A stretch of 64,000 bases of DNA from Conchocele bisecta. Taxonomy: Eukaryota; Mollusca; Bivalvia; Lucinida; Thyasiridae. The notes under the pieces are model-generated. The model was given only the letters and a program-made list of their open reading frames with translations, was not told the DNA's origin and ran no database searches. This document shows positions 18,074 through 27,168 of the stretch, piece by piece. The position numbers and the translations under genes were made by a program. The DNA lies in NCBI GenBank assembly GCA_029237695.1, contig CM055278.1, forward strand, positions 72,283,188 to 72,347,187, read 5' to 3'. Positions within the stretch are counted from its first letter, which is position 1. Each line of letters starts with the position of its first letter.

Positions 18074-19499
18074 CGAGCCTACCTCACCAAACCCACGGTT
18101 ACCTATGTAAACAGCGGGTTTGGTGAGGTTGCCGCGCAATAGGTAATGCGGTCAAATAGGTCACGATGCAGTGACTATTTTCAATCAATAACTTATGTTG
18201 TAAGCGATTGTAATGTGTATTTTCAATATTTATATTATTAAAATGTATCATATCGGTACCCCTTTAAGTAATATTTGTATATTTTAAATGTAATGATTTT
18301 GTCATGAAGCGCATGAATATAAGTATTAATTAATCCAGTTTATATTGAGGCAAATCACACAGCCTAAAAACATAGTGCTGGAGTATACACCATAGTATCG
18401 TATATTATTCATAAGTATATCACTATTAAACATTAATTACAATATGTATGCATATTATTAAAACAGTAGATGCTACCGCTGTTTCGCTGTATGTGATATT
18501 TATAACAAAATATTTTTTTTATTCGTCCGCGTACGGATTTCTGTCACACAAAGCGCCATTTTCAGTTCATATTTTGACCTGTGCATATGAACCGGACTAA
18601 GTTTAAACAACGCTCGATTCCGTCCAATTCAGATTTCTCTGCAGAATGTTCAGACTAACTACATATTAAGTAATGTTGCTAAATAAGTGTTAACGGCTGG
18701 AACATGGTTATCACTAAAAGGAAGAAACCACAGTCGTATTATTGAAAAATAAGATTTACCTGAGACCTCATGGAGGCCGCCATTAATCCAGTGTAAACAA
18801 TAAACCTTGTGATCCCATTTCCTGAGTAGCCCCCGCTTAGTGAAACGATGTGCTAATCATGATATTATGTTCCCCAATAATTGGAAACGGTTTGAATTTC
18901 TCGGTAAAAACTACGAAAGTCATAACAAAATAACGATGTATATTTAACATTGGATACGCTTAAACGGTATTTACTCTCTCATCGGATCGTCAGTTGTCGT
19001 CGATAGCGATTTAACGTACTGATCTGGTCTTAATTTATTGTCAACTTTCAACGCCATTTACAGAATATATGGTTAATTTTGGAAATAAATAACGGCAAAT
19101 TACGATGACGTCTGCTCTGAAATATCTGTCAACATGCGGACGTAATTTAAGGAAATCGATTATATTTTAAGGCTACATCTGTGACTAATTACGAATTTAT
19201 GTATGGTCTTTGGCTACACCCGACACATTACACAGATCTAGTTGTAAATACACATCGCTTTGTGTGGGGAAAAAATCGATAATGCGTAGTTGTGTGTGAC
19301 GAGGTGTTGATCTGATGACACCACACAGCTGTGACCCTTAGGCAATGTTTTGAAATTGACGTGTCGTTTTGATGTGTGCCGCAACACCTCACTGTCGGAG
19401 ACAACATGACAATTAACGATATACCGGTACTCTCGATTATACACAGATCTATTAGACGGCTGGATTATTTAAAATAAAGAGTAGTTCAGTACACCTTCG

Positions 19500-19711
19500 C
19501 CGATATTGTTTTTAGAAAATCAGTAATATTTTCCGTAAATGGTGTTGAAAAGTTGACAAAAATTCTATCACCGTATTTAGTTGTGCCGATATTGTTTTAA
19601 AAAATCAGTAATTTTTTTCCGTAAATGGTGTTGAAAATTGACAAAATATATAGCCGCATTTCTCCGATATTCGTTTAGAAAATCACCAATATTTTCTGTA
19701 AATGGTGTTGA
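19500..19711 (+). repeat. ~80-bp tandem repeat, about 2.6 copies
   Basis: Units contain GATATTGTTTTTAGAAAATC and TCCGTAAATGGTGTTGA, starting near 19500, 19583 and 19661. Confidence 0.75.
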
Positions 19712-20225
19712 CACAAAATGCAGCGTTCACGCGGAATTCAAATAAAATACAAAATAATAATTTAATAAATAGCCGCCGATGGCTACTGTGTTTGCGGCCA
19801 GTGAATTCTGGTCGTGGTAGCCACAGGCGCAGTTCGAACAGTGTTGTGAGCAGATGGAGGACAATAATTATTTCAAATTCATAAAAAAATGTTTGCTGTC
19901 CGAAAATTAATTAATTGTGACAGCCAAAAAAAAAAGATTTTGGGACAGTAAAACATTATATGGTATAGACAGTATAGACAGTACCTCAAACTATAAAAAA
20001 ACAGTAACAACTGTCTGTGTATATACTTACTAAACTGTCTGTGTATATATTACTTAAACTTAAAACATCAGTAACAAACTGTCTGTGTATATATTAGTTA
20101 AGGACAGACACTTTAATTGTTGGTAAGTTTCTATCAATTTATAGGTATTTTTATTAAAATCATAAAATTGTGCAAATATTAAAAAATATTAAAATCACAA
20201 AAATAATATATATGGAGAATTTATT

Positions 20226-20330
20226 TTTATACCACGTCGAGGTTTGAACCCCCGAACCTTTCGGGAATCGGTAATTAAATCATTGAAGTCGGCGACCTTA
20301 ACCTCACGACTGTTGCGCCATTTATGACAA
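20226..20330 (-). other. tRNA-like or tRNA-derived SINE relic
   Basis: The minus strand has an A-box-like TGGCGCAACAGTCGTGAGGT and, ~60 nt later, a B-box-like GGGGTTCAAACCTCG. A possible variable-arm hairpin CCCGAAAGGTTCGGG lies between. This resembles a type II tRNA (Leu/Ser) body, but the acceptor stem is not convincing, so I call it a relic. Confidence 0.45.
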
Positions 20331-20640
20331 TCACAGTTATACAGAAGTGCTATCAGTATTACGCCACCATTTGAACGTAATAATTATTAAATTATTTGCA
20401 ACTCCATCTACAACAATACCGTTACAGAGATACGCTATTGAAACAACATGTATTAGTACCCATAACATAACAAAGTAATGTATCATTATATATCACAGGA
20501 GATAGCTTAAAACTATATATCCTAATTATAAACAGAACAATCCGCTTGGCTCGTATGAAAATAGTTCGCGTGATATTGATTATCTCCCTTGCCGAAAGTA
20601 GTTCAGTGATTTATTAATTCCAAATAAGACGTGTTTGCGT

Positions 20641-23600
20641 AATGAGATGACAATCGAAACAACGTTTACCAAAATGCCAACAGGTTCTGGAAGAAAGAAG
20701 ATGACCTCTGAAATTGATTCTCGAGTTTTCACGAAAAAAAAGAAAACTGTTGTGAAAATTGAAAATTCTAAAGACAATATGTGCTTAGCCAGGGCTATTG
20801 TTGTTGGAAAATGTCATGCTGATAGAGAAGTTTCTTCAACATGGAATATACGATGGAATGTAATTCGACAGAAGTTGGAATTTCACCACAAAAAGCTTGT
20901 GGAATTGAAGAATATAAGAAAATACAACAATATATGTATCCAGAATATGTGATCAAGATTCATCAACAACATGTGAAAACAGAATTGTTGTTTGAATATC
21001 CAGAAATTCAGTCATACAGCAAAGTGATACATGTATTCTATAATCAAGATCATTATGACTGTATTACAAATATTGTTGGATTTCTTGGCTGTCATTACTA
21101 TTGTGAGATGTGTAATGTTGGATACCAAAATCGTGAAACACATATATGCCCTTCTTCTTGTAAGGCATGTCGTTCCAAAACAAAATGTCATGCGGTAGAT
21201 TGTATCAAGTGTAAAGATTGCCTTAGGACATTTTATAGTGGAACGTGTTTTGCAAATCACAAACAAATTGAAGGACGACAAAAGAAATCAATTTGTCAAC
21301 TCATAAAATGTTGCGGTAAATGTGGAGGGCAGTTTGTCGATTCCAAGAAGAATCATACATGTAAAGGAAAGAAGAAATGTAAATTTTGTAAAAAGATTGT
21401 TAATTTTGACCATAAATGTCATATTCAGCAGTATAAAAGCAAAACTGAAGAAGATGATCAGGAACCGTTTTTCATATTTTATGATTTCGAATGTCAACAA
21501 GACACTGGTGTACACATTCCTAACTATTGTATTACACACAGAGCTTGTGATGAATGTATCAATGAATCATTAGAATTTAATTGTGAATGTTGTGGTCGGT
21601 TTCCTGAAGGACGAGAAGTAGTATTTGAAGGAAAAAATACTTTGACAGAATTTTGTAATTGGTTGTTTTCAAAACAACATAAAGGTGCTACAGCTATTGC
21701 CCATAATTTCAAAGCGTATGATGGTCAGTTCATACTTCATCATCTCATTGAAAGGGGGGTGTTACAACCGAAGGTAATAATGAACGGTAATAACATCATG
21801 GTTATGGAAGCTGGAGGTATACGATTGATTGATTCATATAATTTCATAAATTCAGGATTGGCAAAATTTCCAGAAACCTTTGAATTGAAAGAAATGGCTA
21901 AGGGATATTTTCCACATTGGGCAAATACTGATAAATTTGCCGCTTATGTTGGTCCATACGTTGGTGTCTCTTATTATAAACCAGATTCAATGGGGATAAC
22001 TGCTAGGGAAAAGTTTTTATCATGGTATAACGAACGTGTGAAAAACAACGATTGTTTCAATTTCAAACAAGAAATGGAAAAATATTGTCGATCGGATGTA
22101 GATATTTTGAGACGTGGTTGTGGAGAATTCAGGAAGGTATTCATGGAATATGGGGGGGGGGTATAGATCCGTTTCTAGAAGCCAGTACAATCGCTGACGC
22201 ATGTAACAAAGATTGGCGTAACAAATATATGCCAAGTAATCAGATCGGAATTATTTCAAGCAGAGATCCGATTAAACGCAAATTTTCAATGAAAGGTATT
22301 CGATGGATGCAAAGTATTGCACACGAAAACAATATTGTTATCCAACATGCAATAAATGGTGGTGAATACCAAATTGGTCCTTATACTGTAGATGGGTTTC
22401 ACAAAGAATCAAATACTATCTATGAGTTTCTCGGTGACCTGTGGCATGGTTGTCCTAAATGTTACCCAAATCGTAATCTAAAAAAACCCGGTAAATGGAG
22501 AATCAATGCAAAATTTATATTCTCAAACATTTGAAAGATTGGAATATTTCAATGTAAGTGGTTACAAAATTCACACTATATGGGAACATGAGTTTGATTT
22601 AAAAATGAAAACTGATAAAGAATACAAAAAGTTGATCGAACAATTATTTTCAAACTGTGATCCGATTGAACCTAGGGAAGGATTGTTTGGTGGACGTTGT
22701 AATGCTATAAAAATTAAATATGATATTGAAGAAAATTCAGATGATGAAATCAAATATATTGATATTTGTTCATTGTATCCATTTGTATGTAAACACAAAG
22801 AATATCCGATAGGACACCCCGATATTTTAACAAAAGAAAATATTGATATAGAAAACATCCGACAGTATGAGGGTTTGATAAAATGTAAAATTCTCCCTCC
22901 GGACAATCTATTTCATCCAGTGTTACCAACACATTGTAATAACAAACTCATGTTTCCATTATGTAGAACATGTGCAGAAGAAAGTTCTACAAAGTGTACA
23001 CATACAATTGAAGAAAGAGCTTTGGTTGGTACATGGGTGTCAATAGAATTGTTTAAAGCATTGGACTGTGGCTATACGTTGTTAGACGCATATGAAGTAT
23101 GGCATTTTTCGGAAAAAAAAATCTAATGATTTTTTCTCGGGGTATGTGGACAATTTTCTTAAAATCAAACAAGAAGCAAGTGGTTATCCAGGATGGTGTG
23201 TAACAGAAAAAGACAAAGAAAAATTTGTTAAGGACTATGAAGAAGCTGAAGGTATTTGTCTTGATCCATCAAACATACAAACAAATACGGGGCGTAGAGC
23301 ATTTGCCAAGATTATGTTAAATTGCTTATGGGGTAAATTGGCACAACGTGAAATCATGACACAAACGGAATACATCAATAATCCTTCAAAATATTTTGAT
23401 TTGATTTCAAATCCATGTAAAACACGTAGAAATATTTGATAATGAATGTCCATTCATATTGGTTAACTATGAAACTAGACTTGAACACATTGAATCCCAT
23501 GCAACATCAAACGTTATAGTGGGATCATATGTAACAGCATATGCAAGACTTGAACTATACAGTGTTTTGGAAAAGTTAAATGAGAGTGTCTTGTATTTCG

Positions 23601-24039
23601 ATACAGACAGTTTTATGTACATACACAAACATAATTCCTGGAACCCCCCCCCCCCCCATTATCAATAGCAGGCTTGGTAAATGGACTGATGAAGAACCCG
23701 GAAATAAAATAATAAGTTTTGGGGAGGGGAATAGGACCAAAGAGTTATGCATACAAGTTGCTAACAAAAGCTGGGGAAATAAAATCCAAATGCAAAGTTA
23801 AAGGACTGACACTCGATTACAACACAAGTCAAGTAGTTAACTTTGACACGTATGTTCAATGTGCAGAGGACCGAAGTACCGAAGTGAAAGTAGTATATGC
23901 ATGTAAAATCCGGAGACATGCAAACAGAACAGTAACGAGTGAATGTCAAAGCAAGACATTTAGGTCTGTGTACACAAAACGTGTCATTGTTGACAATTTC
24001 AATACTGTACCATACGGCTATAAAACATTGAGACTTTGA
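20641..24039 (+). pseudogene. Protein-primed DNA polymerase B (Polinton polB), multiply frameshifted
   Basis: All hallmark motifs are present in order but in different frames. There is the N-terminal NMCLARAIVVGKCHAD block, a Cys/His-rich region (CEMCNVGY...CPSSCKAC...CIKCKDC) and Exo I FFIFYDFECQ. Exo II is AHNFKAYDGQFIL and Exo III YCRSDVDIL. Pol A is DICSLYPFV, Pol B KIMLNCLWGK and Pol C YFDTDS. The gene continues to a TGA near 24039. Frame breaks occur near 20875, at the G9 run at ~22151, near 22525, at the A9 run at ~23115, near 23437, at the C15 run at ~23645 and near 23735. The family replicates the linear element from a protein primer at the TIR ends. The catalytic residues are intact, so the damage looks recent or is partly assembly error. 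Its N-terminal segment is displaced to 17660-18073. Confidence 0.92.
20981..21015 (+). repeat. 35-bp direct repeat, polymerase copy
   Basis: Identical to 24061-24095. Begins AGAATTGTTGTTTGAATATC. Here it encodes part of the polymerase N-terminal region. Confidence 0.9.
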
Positions 24040-24060
24040 TTGAATATACACGGTGTATTA

Positions 24061-24095
24061 AGAATTGTTGTTTGAATATCCAGAAATTCAGTCAT
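24061..24095 (+). repeat. 35-bp direct repeat, F-box gene copy
   Basis: Exact copy of 20981-21015, placed so that its last bases supply the A and T of the ATG (24094-24096) of the F-box-like gene. Confidence 0.9.
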
Positions 24096-24351
24096 GGACA
24101 CATTTAATAACTACAGTCGGTTAGCTGTGCTACCAGCGGAGTTACTGGTTATGTTAATAAAATTGTATCTGTCGGAGAGTAATGCCAAAAGTCTCGCACG
24201 CACTGACGAGCGTGCAAAACGCATCATTGAAGATGATGCGTTTTGGACTGTCATGCTAAGGAAAGACTTTAGGGATCACTCATTCACAGTTTACAACATG
24301 AGGCCATTTGGTGTATATAAATTTTCGCAAGATATAATACACAATTTTTAA
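24094..24351 (+). CDS. F-box-like protein (85 aa)
   Basis: Residues ~11-59 follow the F-box spacing: AVLPAELLVMLIKLYL, then AKSLARTDERAKRIIEDDAF and WTVMLRKDF, ending in the W..L...DF motif seen in many F-box proteins. No substrate-binding repeats follow; the C-terminus is a short aromatic tail. F-box proteins recruit targets to SCF ubiquitin ligases through Skp1. A virus-encoded one could redirect host protein turnover, which is inference. The start ATG lies at the end of a 35-bp duplicate of polymerase sequence. No hairpin or AATAAA follows before the next promoter. Confidence 0.6.
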   Translation: MDTFNNYSRLAVLPAELLVMLIKLYLSESNAKSLARTDERAKRIIEDDAFWTVMLRKDFRDHSFTVYNMRPFGVYKFSQDIIHNF

Positions 24352-24360
24352 CTGTAAAAA

Positions 24361-24442
24361 ACGTGTTTACAACACGCTTTCTGATTGGACGAACATCTGA
24401 AAAATGACTAAGCTATCAAAAGTAGGTCAATCCGTATAAAAG
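24361..24442 (+). promoter_or_regulatory. Promoter module A, copy 3
   Basis: ACACGCTTTCTGATTGG (ATTGG at 24384-24388), core CAAAAGTAGGTCAATCC (ends 24433), TATAAAAG (24435-24442). The following leader (24478-24506, AGCATTACATTGTTCAGAGT) matches the leader of the 15.1-kb module-B gene, so the two promoter classes have recombined. Confidence 0.85.
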
Positions 24443-24522
24443 ACGATCATAAAATCATTAATTTACATTCTATGAGAAGCATTACATTGTTCAGAGTATA
24501 ACCCTGACTCTACACATTTAGG

Positions 24523-24930
24523 ATGCTAACTTTAATATATTTATTTCATGAGTACGTGGTTAGGAATTTAATTCCCTACTATAATTTGAAATTTGAAGCA
24601 CGAGAATCCTCGAATAGCTTCGTATATAACTGGAACAAGTTCGATGATTTGATGAACCATATCAACAGGACACATGTTTCATCGAATACGATGTCGAAGC
24701 CTACAGAAAACTGGGATAATGATGAGAGAGCGAGTTTACAACCACAGCAAGAAGACTGGGATCAGGAGATCCGACGAGCTCCGACACCATCATTTGCGAT
24801 TCCTGGAAAACCCAGCAAAAGGTCTACACACAGATTTCTCTTAACATGTAGAAGCTGTGGATCCAGGGACTGTGGTGGTCATAAAAAATACATTGAAAGA
24901 GTGAACAAGTATGATAAACAGCAAACTTGA
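24523..24930 (+). CDS. Accessory protein with C-terminal zinc-binding motif
   Basis: 135 codons from ATG at 24523. A later ATG (residue 57, MSKPTENWDNDE) is an alternative start. Hydrophobic N-terminus, acidic/Gln-rich middle, then C109-x2-C112-x4-C117-x2-H120 (LTCRSCGSRDCGGHKK), a probable zinc site. Driven by promoter module A; a histone-type hairpin starts 20 nt after the stop. Function unknown. Confidence 0.6.
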   Translation: MLTLIYLFHEYVVRNLIPYYNLKFEARESSNSFVYNWNKFDDLMNHINRTHVSSNTMSKPTENWDNDERASLQPQQEDWDQEIRRAPTPSFAIPGKPSKRSTHRFLLTCRSCGSRDCGGHKKYIERVNKYDKQQT

Positions 24931-24950
24931 ATTAGACGATCAAGACAAAA

Positions 24951-24966
24951 GGCCCTTTTCAGGGCC
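24951..24966 (+). terminator. Histone-type 3' stem-loop (d)
   Basis: GACAAAA, then GGCCCTTTTCAGGGCC, then AATACA. The purine-rich GAATAGAAAAAA (24981-24992) begins 14 nt after the hairpin. No AATAAA nearby. Confidence 0.88.
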
Positions 24967-25114
24967 AATACAAATATTTAGAATAGAAAAAACTTATAAT
25001 CAGTTGTACCTATATAAACGTTTTACATTTTGTCATAAGCCATTATATTCAAGGTATTCGCTCTAGAAACAACAAATATTATACAGTACTTTTAGATAAT
25101 AAACAATAAAAATT

Positions 25115-25558
25115 ATGAGGCATAATTATGAGTTGTGGTTACAAAACGATGTTTGTCTGATAAAGAAATCCCGAGAAATACCTAGACAAAGAAAGACAAT
25201 ACATGACACATTCAATAAATGTATGGTTGAACAACTTCAATTATTAATTAAAAAAGAAGTAAATGACAATTGTTATGGATGTCAGGTTGAACATCCAAGT
25301 CAAGTACGACATCAACTGTGCTTATTCACAGATCAAGATGAACAAACAGATTTATTCATATTGCCAGCTCTACAGAAATTAGATCCCTATAAAATTATGG
25401 AAGAATGGTATCCAATTCTCAAAGATATGACATTGGACGATCAAGAGAAATTGGAAGCATACAGACTGTGGGTACAAATTAAAAACAAAATCAGTTTTAG
25501 ACCCAATGAATCGTGGTTGGAACAGTTGAAGAAACAAGTCAAACAATCCTGGAAATAG
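25115..25558 (+). CDS. Accessory protein with C-x2-C-x3-H-x5-H-x2-C motif
   Basis: 147 codons. The centre holds C53, C56, H60, H66 and C69 (CYGCQVEHPSQVRHQLC), a probable zinc site. I recall similar CxGCxxxHPSQ motifs in small proteins of invertebrate Polintons. The rest is helical and charged, with a Trp-rich C-terminal half. A TATA-like TATATAAACG lies ~100 nt upstream. No hairpin follows; TATAAAAG (near 25574) for the next gene begins soon after the stop. Confidence 0.65.
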   Translation: MRHNYELWLQNDVCLIKKSREIPRQRKTIHDTFNKCMVEQLQLLIKKEVNDNCYGCQVEHPSQVRHQLCLFTDQDEQTDLFILPALQKLDPYKIMEEWYPILKDMTLDDQEKLEAYRLWVQIKNKISFRPNESWLEQLKKQVKQSWK

Positions 25559-25634
25559 ATTGATATTAAAGACTATAAAAGTAGGAACGGATTATAACTG
25601 AATCATTCTAGGAATAGACACAGTTGAAGAAACA

Positions 25635-26099
25635 ATGAATCCTCTGACAGATCTATTAAATCATATGGCAATCAGGAAACCAGTAACAATGAATCCTCTG
25701 ACAGATCTATTAAATCACATAGCATACAGGAAAGCATTGATACTTGCTTTCAAACTAAAAGTATCAAATGAACAATATCTTACAACCAGGATCATCAAGG
25801 ATGAATTAGAGAAAATAGAGATGTTTGATGAGTTCAAGGAAGCCCTATTAGTAACAACGGGGTTCTTGAAAGATTCAAGGATTAAAGTAGAACAATTAAC
25901 ATTTGAACAATGGAGAAACGAAGTTGTTGAAAATGACAATATTGTGAATTTCTTATTTAGACGCTGTAAGAGAGAGATTGTACCAATGGAAATAGTACAG
26001 ATTAGTGAGACTGAATCAATGTGTGTGTGCTCCCATTGTTCACGCTTCATGGATAGTGATCACGATACATGGACAGAGATCATGCCTCTTGAATGTTAA
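25635..26099 (+). CDS. Accessory protein with duplicated N-terminus and Cys/His end
   Basis: 154 codons. The first 18 codons are a near-exact direct duplication (MNPLTDLLNH occurs at residues 1 and 19; period 54 nt), so the original start is probably the second ATG at 25689. The middle is helical. The end has CVCSHCSRFMDSDHD, a possible zinc site. A TATAAAAG box lies ~60 nt upstream. The shared AATAAA module (26130-26135) follows 31 nt after the stop. Function unknown. Confidence 0.65.
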   Translation: MNPLTDLLNHMAIRKPVTMNPLTDLLNHIAYRKALILAFKLKVSNEQYLTTRIIKDELEKIEMFDEFKEALLVTTGFLKDSRIKVEQLTFEQWRNEVVENDNIVNFLFRRCKREIVPMEIVQISETESMCVCSHCSRFMDSDHDTWTEIMPLEC

Positions 26100-26106
26100 A
26101 CATACA

Positions 26107-26142
26107 TGTTGTAAAATATGTTATTGTTCAATAAAATATTAT
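26107..26142 (+). terminator. Shared polyadenylation module (copy 3)
   Basis: TGTTATTGTTCAATAAAATA with AATAAA at 26130-26135, mirror image of the left TIR copy. Serves the 25.6-kb gene. Confidence 0.75.
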
Positions 26143-26369
26143 TAAAACTTTACATGTTTCGTATTCAATTTTACCCACCATAAATTGAAAATTACCAATA
26201 TATTGATTTACAATCAATATTTATTTTCATTAACTTTTGTCAATATTAGAGTTGTCAGAAGTGGATGAAAATTATTTCTAGGACATTTTCATATGTATTT
26301 GATAATATTGGAGTTGTCAAAAATATTTGAAAATTATATACAGGAACAGTACACCCCTAGGATATTACA

Positions 26370-26462
26370 AAACGCGTTTACAAGGCGCTTTCTGATTGGT
26401 CGAAAATCTGAAAAATTACTAAACTATCAAAAGTAGGTCAATCCTTCTGATGTGTATAAAAG
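26370..26462 (+). promoter_or_regulatory. Promoter module A, copy 4
   Basis: GCGCTTTCTGATTGG (ATTGG 26395-26399), core CAAAAGTAGGTCAATCC (ends 26444), TATAAAAG (26455-26462), then the ATG at 26521. Part of the cassette unique to the right TIR. Confidence 0.85.
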
Positions 26463-26520
26463 TAAAAAACATACAGCTATATTTCATTAGTCATTCAACT
26501 GTTCAACCAACTACATAAGA

Positions 26521-26733
26521 ATGCAGAAGAACGGTAAATGCTCTATGTGCAGAGAGTCCTGTTACATAGAGTGTAGAAAATGTTATGCCTTGTTGGACAC
26601 TCACGGGGAAGAACACAATTGTCCAGAGCTCGACGAAGGCTTTTTTGAAGAAGAGGACCTGAAAAACCTCGAAATTTGTGAGGCCTGCCAAATAGTCGTC
26701 GATTGTATGTGGAGTAACCTGAACACTACATAG
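26521..26733 (+). CDS. Small Cys-rich protein encoded inside the right TIR
   Basis: 70 codons with Cys at 7, 10, 14, 18, 21, 34, 53, 56 and 62 and His at 28 and 32. The arrangement CSMCRESCYIECRKC and ICEAC suggests two zinc-binding units separated by an acidic stretch (GFFEEEDLKN). Small DNA tumour viruses use acidic/CxxC proteins to act on the cell cycle. I see no exact LxCxE, so such a role is only a speculation. Promoter module A upstream, histone-type hairpin starting 17 nt after the stop. Confidence 0.65.
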   Translation: MQKNGKCSMCRESCYIECRKCYALLDTHGEEHNCPELDEGFFEEEDLKNLEICEACQIVVDCMWSNLNTT

Positions 26734-26749
26734 TTTACTAAAAGACAAC

Positions 26750-26765
26750 AGCCCTTTTCAGGGCT
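26750..26765 (+). terminator. Histone-type 3' stem-loop (e) with downstream element
   Basis: GACAAC, then AGCCCTTTTCAGGGCT, then ATACAC. The outer pair is A-T instead of G-C, a compensated change. CAAGAAATG at 26777-26785 resembles the histone downstream element, 11 nt after the hairpin. Confidence 0.85.
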
Positions 26766-27064
26766 ATACACTTTCTCAAGAAATGAATATTACATACTGC
26801 TCTTATTGGTTCAGGGTGACACTATAGCGTGATACAAGAAGTTTCCACCCCGGATAAAATTCACGAATCTCCATCAAAATGGTTCAGGGTACCACTATGG
26901 GGTACTTTTAACCACTATAGCGTAATACAAGAAGTTTACACCCCGGATAAAATTCACGAATCAACAAAATCGTTCAGGGGTGCCACTATGGTACGGTTTT
27001 TAACCACTATAGCGTAATACAAGAAGTTTCCACCCCTGATAATGGGAGTAATAAGGGGTGCCAC

Positions 27065-27168
27065 CTATGGTACGGTTTTTTAACATGTGTATTTTACATA
27101 GACAATTTTACCGGTGCAAGGGTAAAATTGTCTATGGAAAATACACATGTTAAAAAACCGTACCATAG
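27065..27168. repeat. Terminal hairpin, right end
   Basis: Same 104-bp foldback as at the left end, also 17 bp inside the terminus. Confidence 0.9.

Larger units (their letters stand above)
18053..20643. mobile_element. Insertion (~2.6 kb) with 12-bp inverted termini splitting polB
   Basis: Begins ATTACGCAAACA and ends TGTTTGCGTAAT, a perfect 12-bp inverted repeat. The flanks (GATGGTGAC / GAGATGACA) are similar but not an exact duplication. Both flanks are codon-aligned with the polymerase frame. No convincing gene lies inside. Contents: a CCTCACCAAACCC...GGGTTTGGTGAGG hairpin just inside the left end, a three-copy ~80-bp tandem repeat, and a tRNA-like relic. It may be a non-autonomous transposon, or a host fragment delivered by one. 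An intron is less likely, as no good donor or acceptor is visible. Confidence 0.6.

Noticed and set aside
18074..18110. CCTCACCAAACCC...GGGTTTGGTGAGG as another histone-type hairpin
   Set aside because: 13-bp stem with a ~21-nt loop and no resemblance to the 16-nt histone consensus. More likely part of the insert.
18053..20643. polB interruption as an ordinary intron
   Set aside because: No convincing GT...AG pair at the coding edges, and the exact 12-bp inverted repeat points to an insertion. Not fully excluded.
26521..26733. LxCxE retinoblastoma-binding motif in the Cys-rich TIR protein
   Set aside because: The sequence LEICE has the Cys one position off, so the motif is not met.
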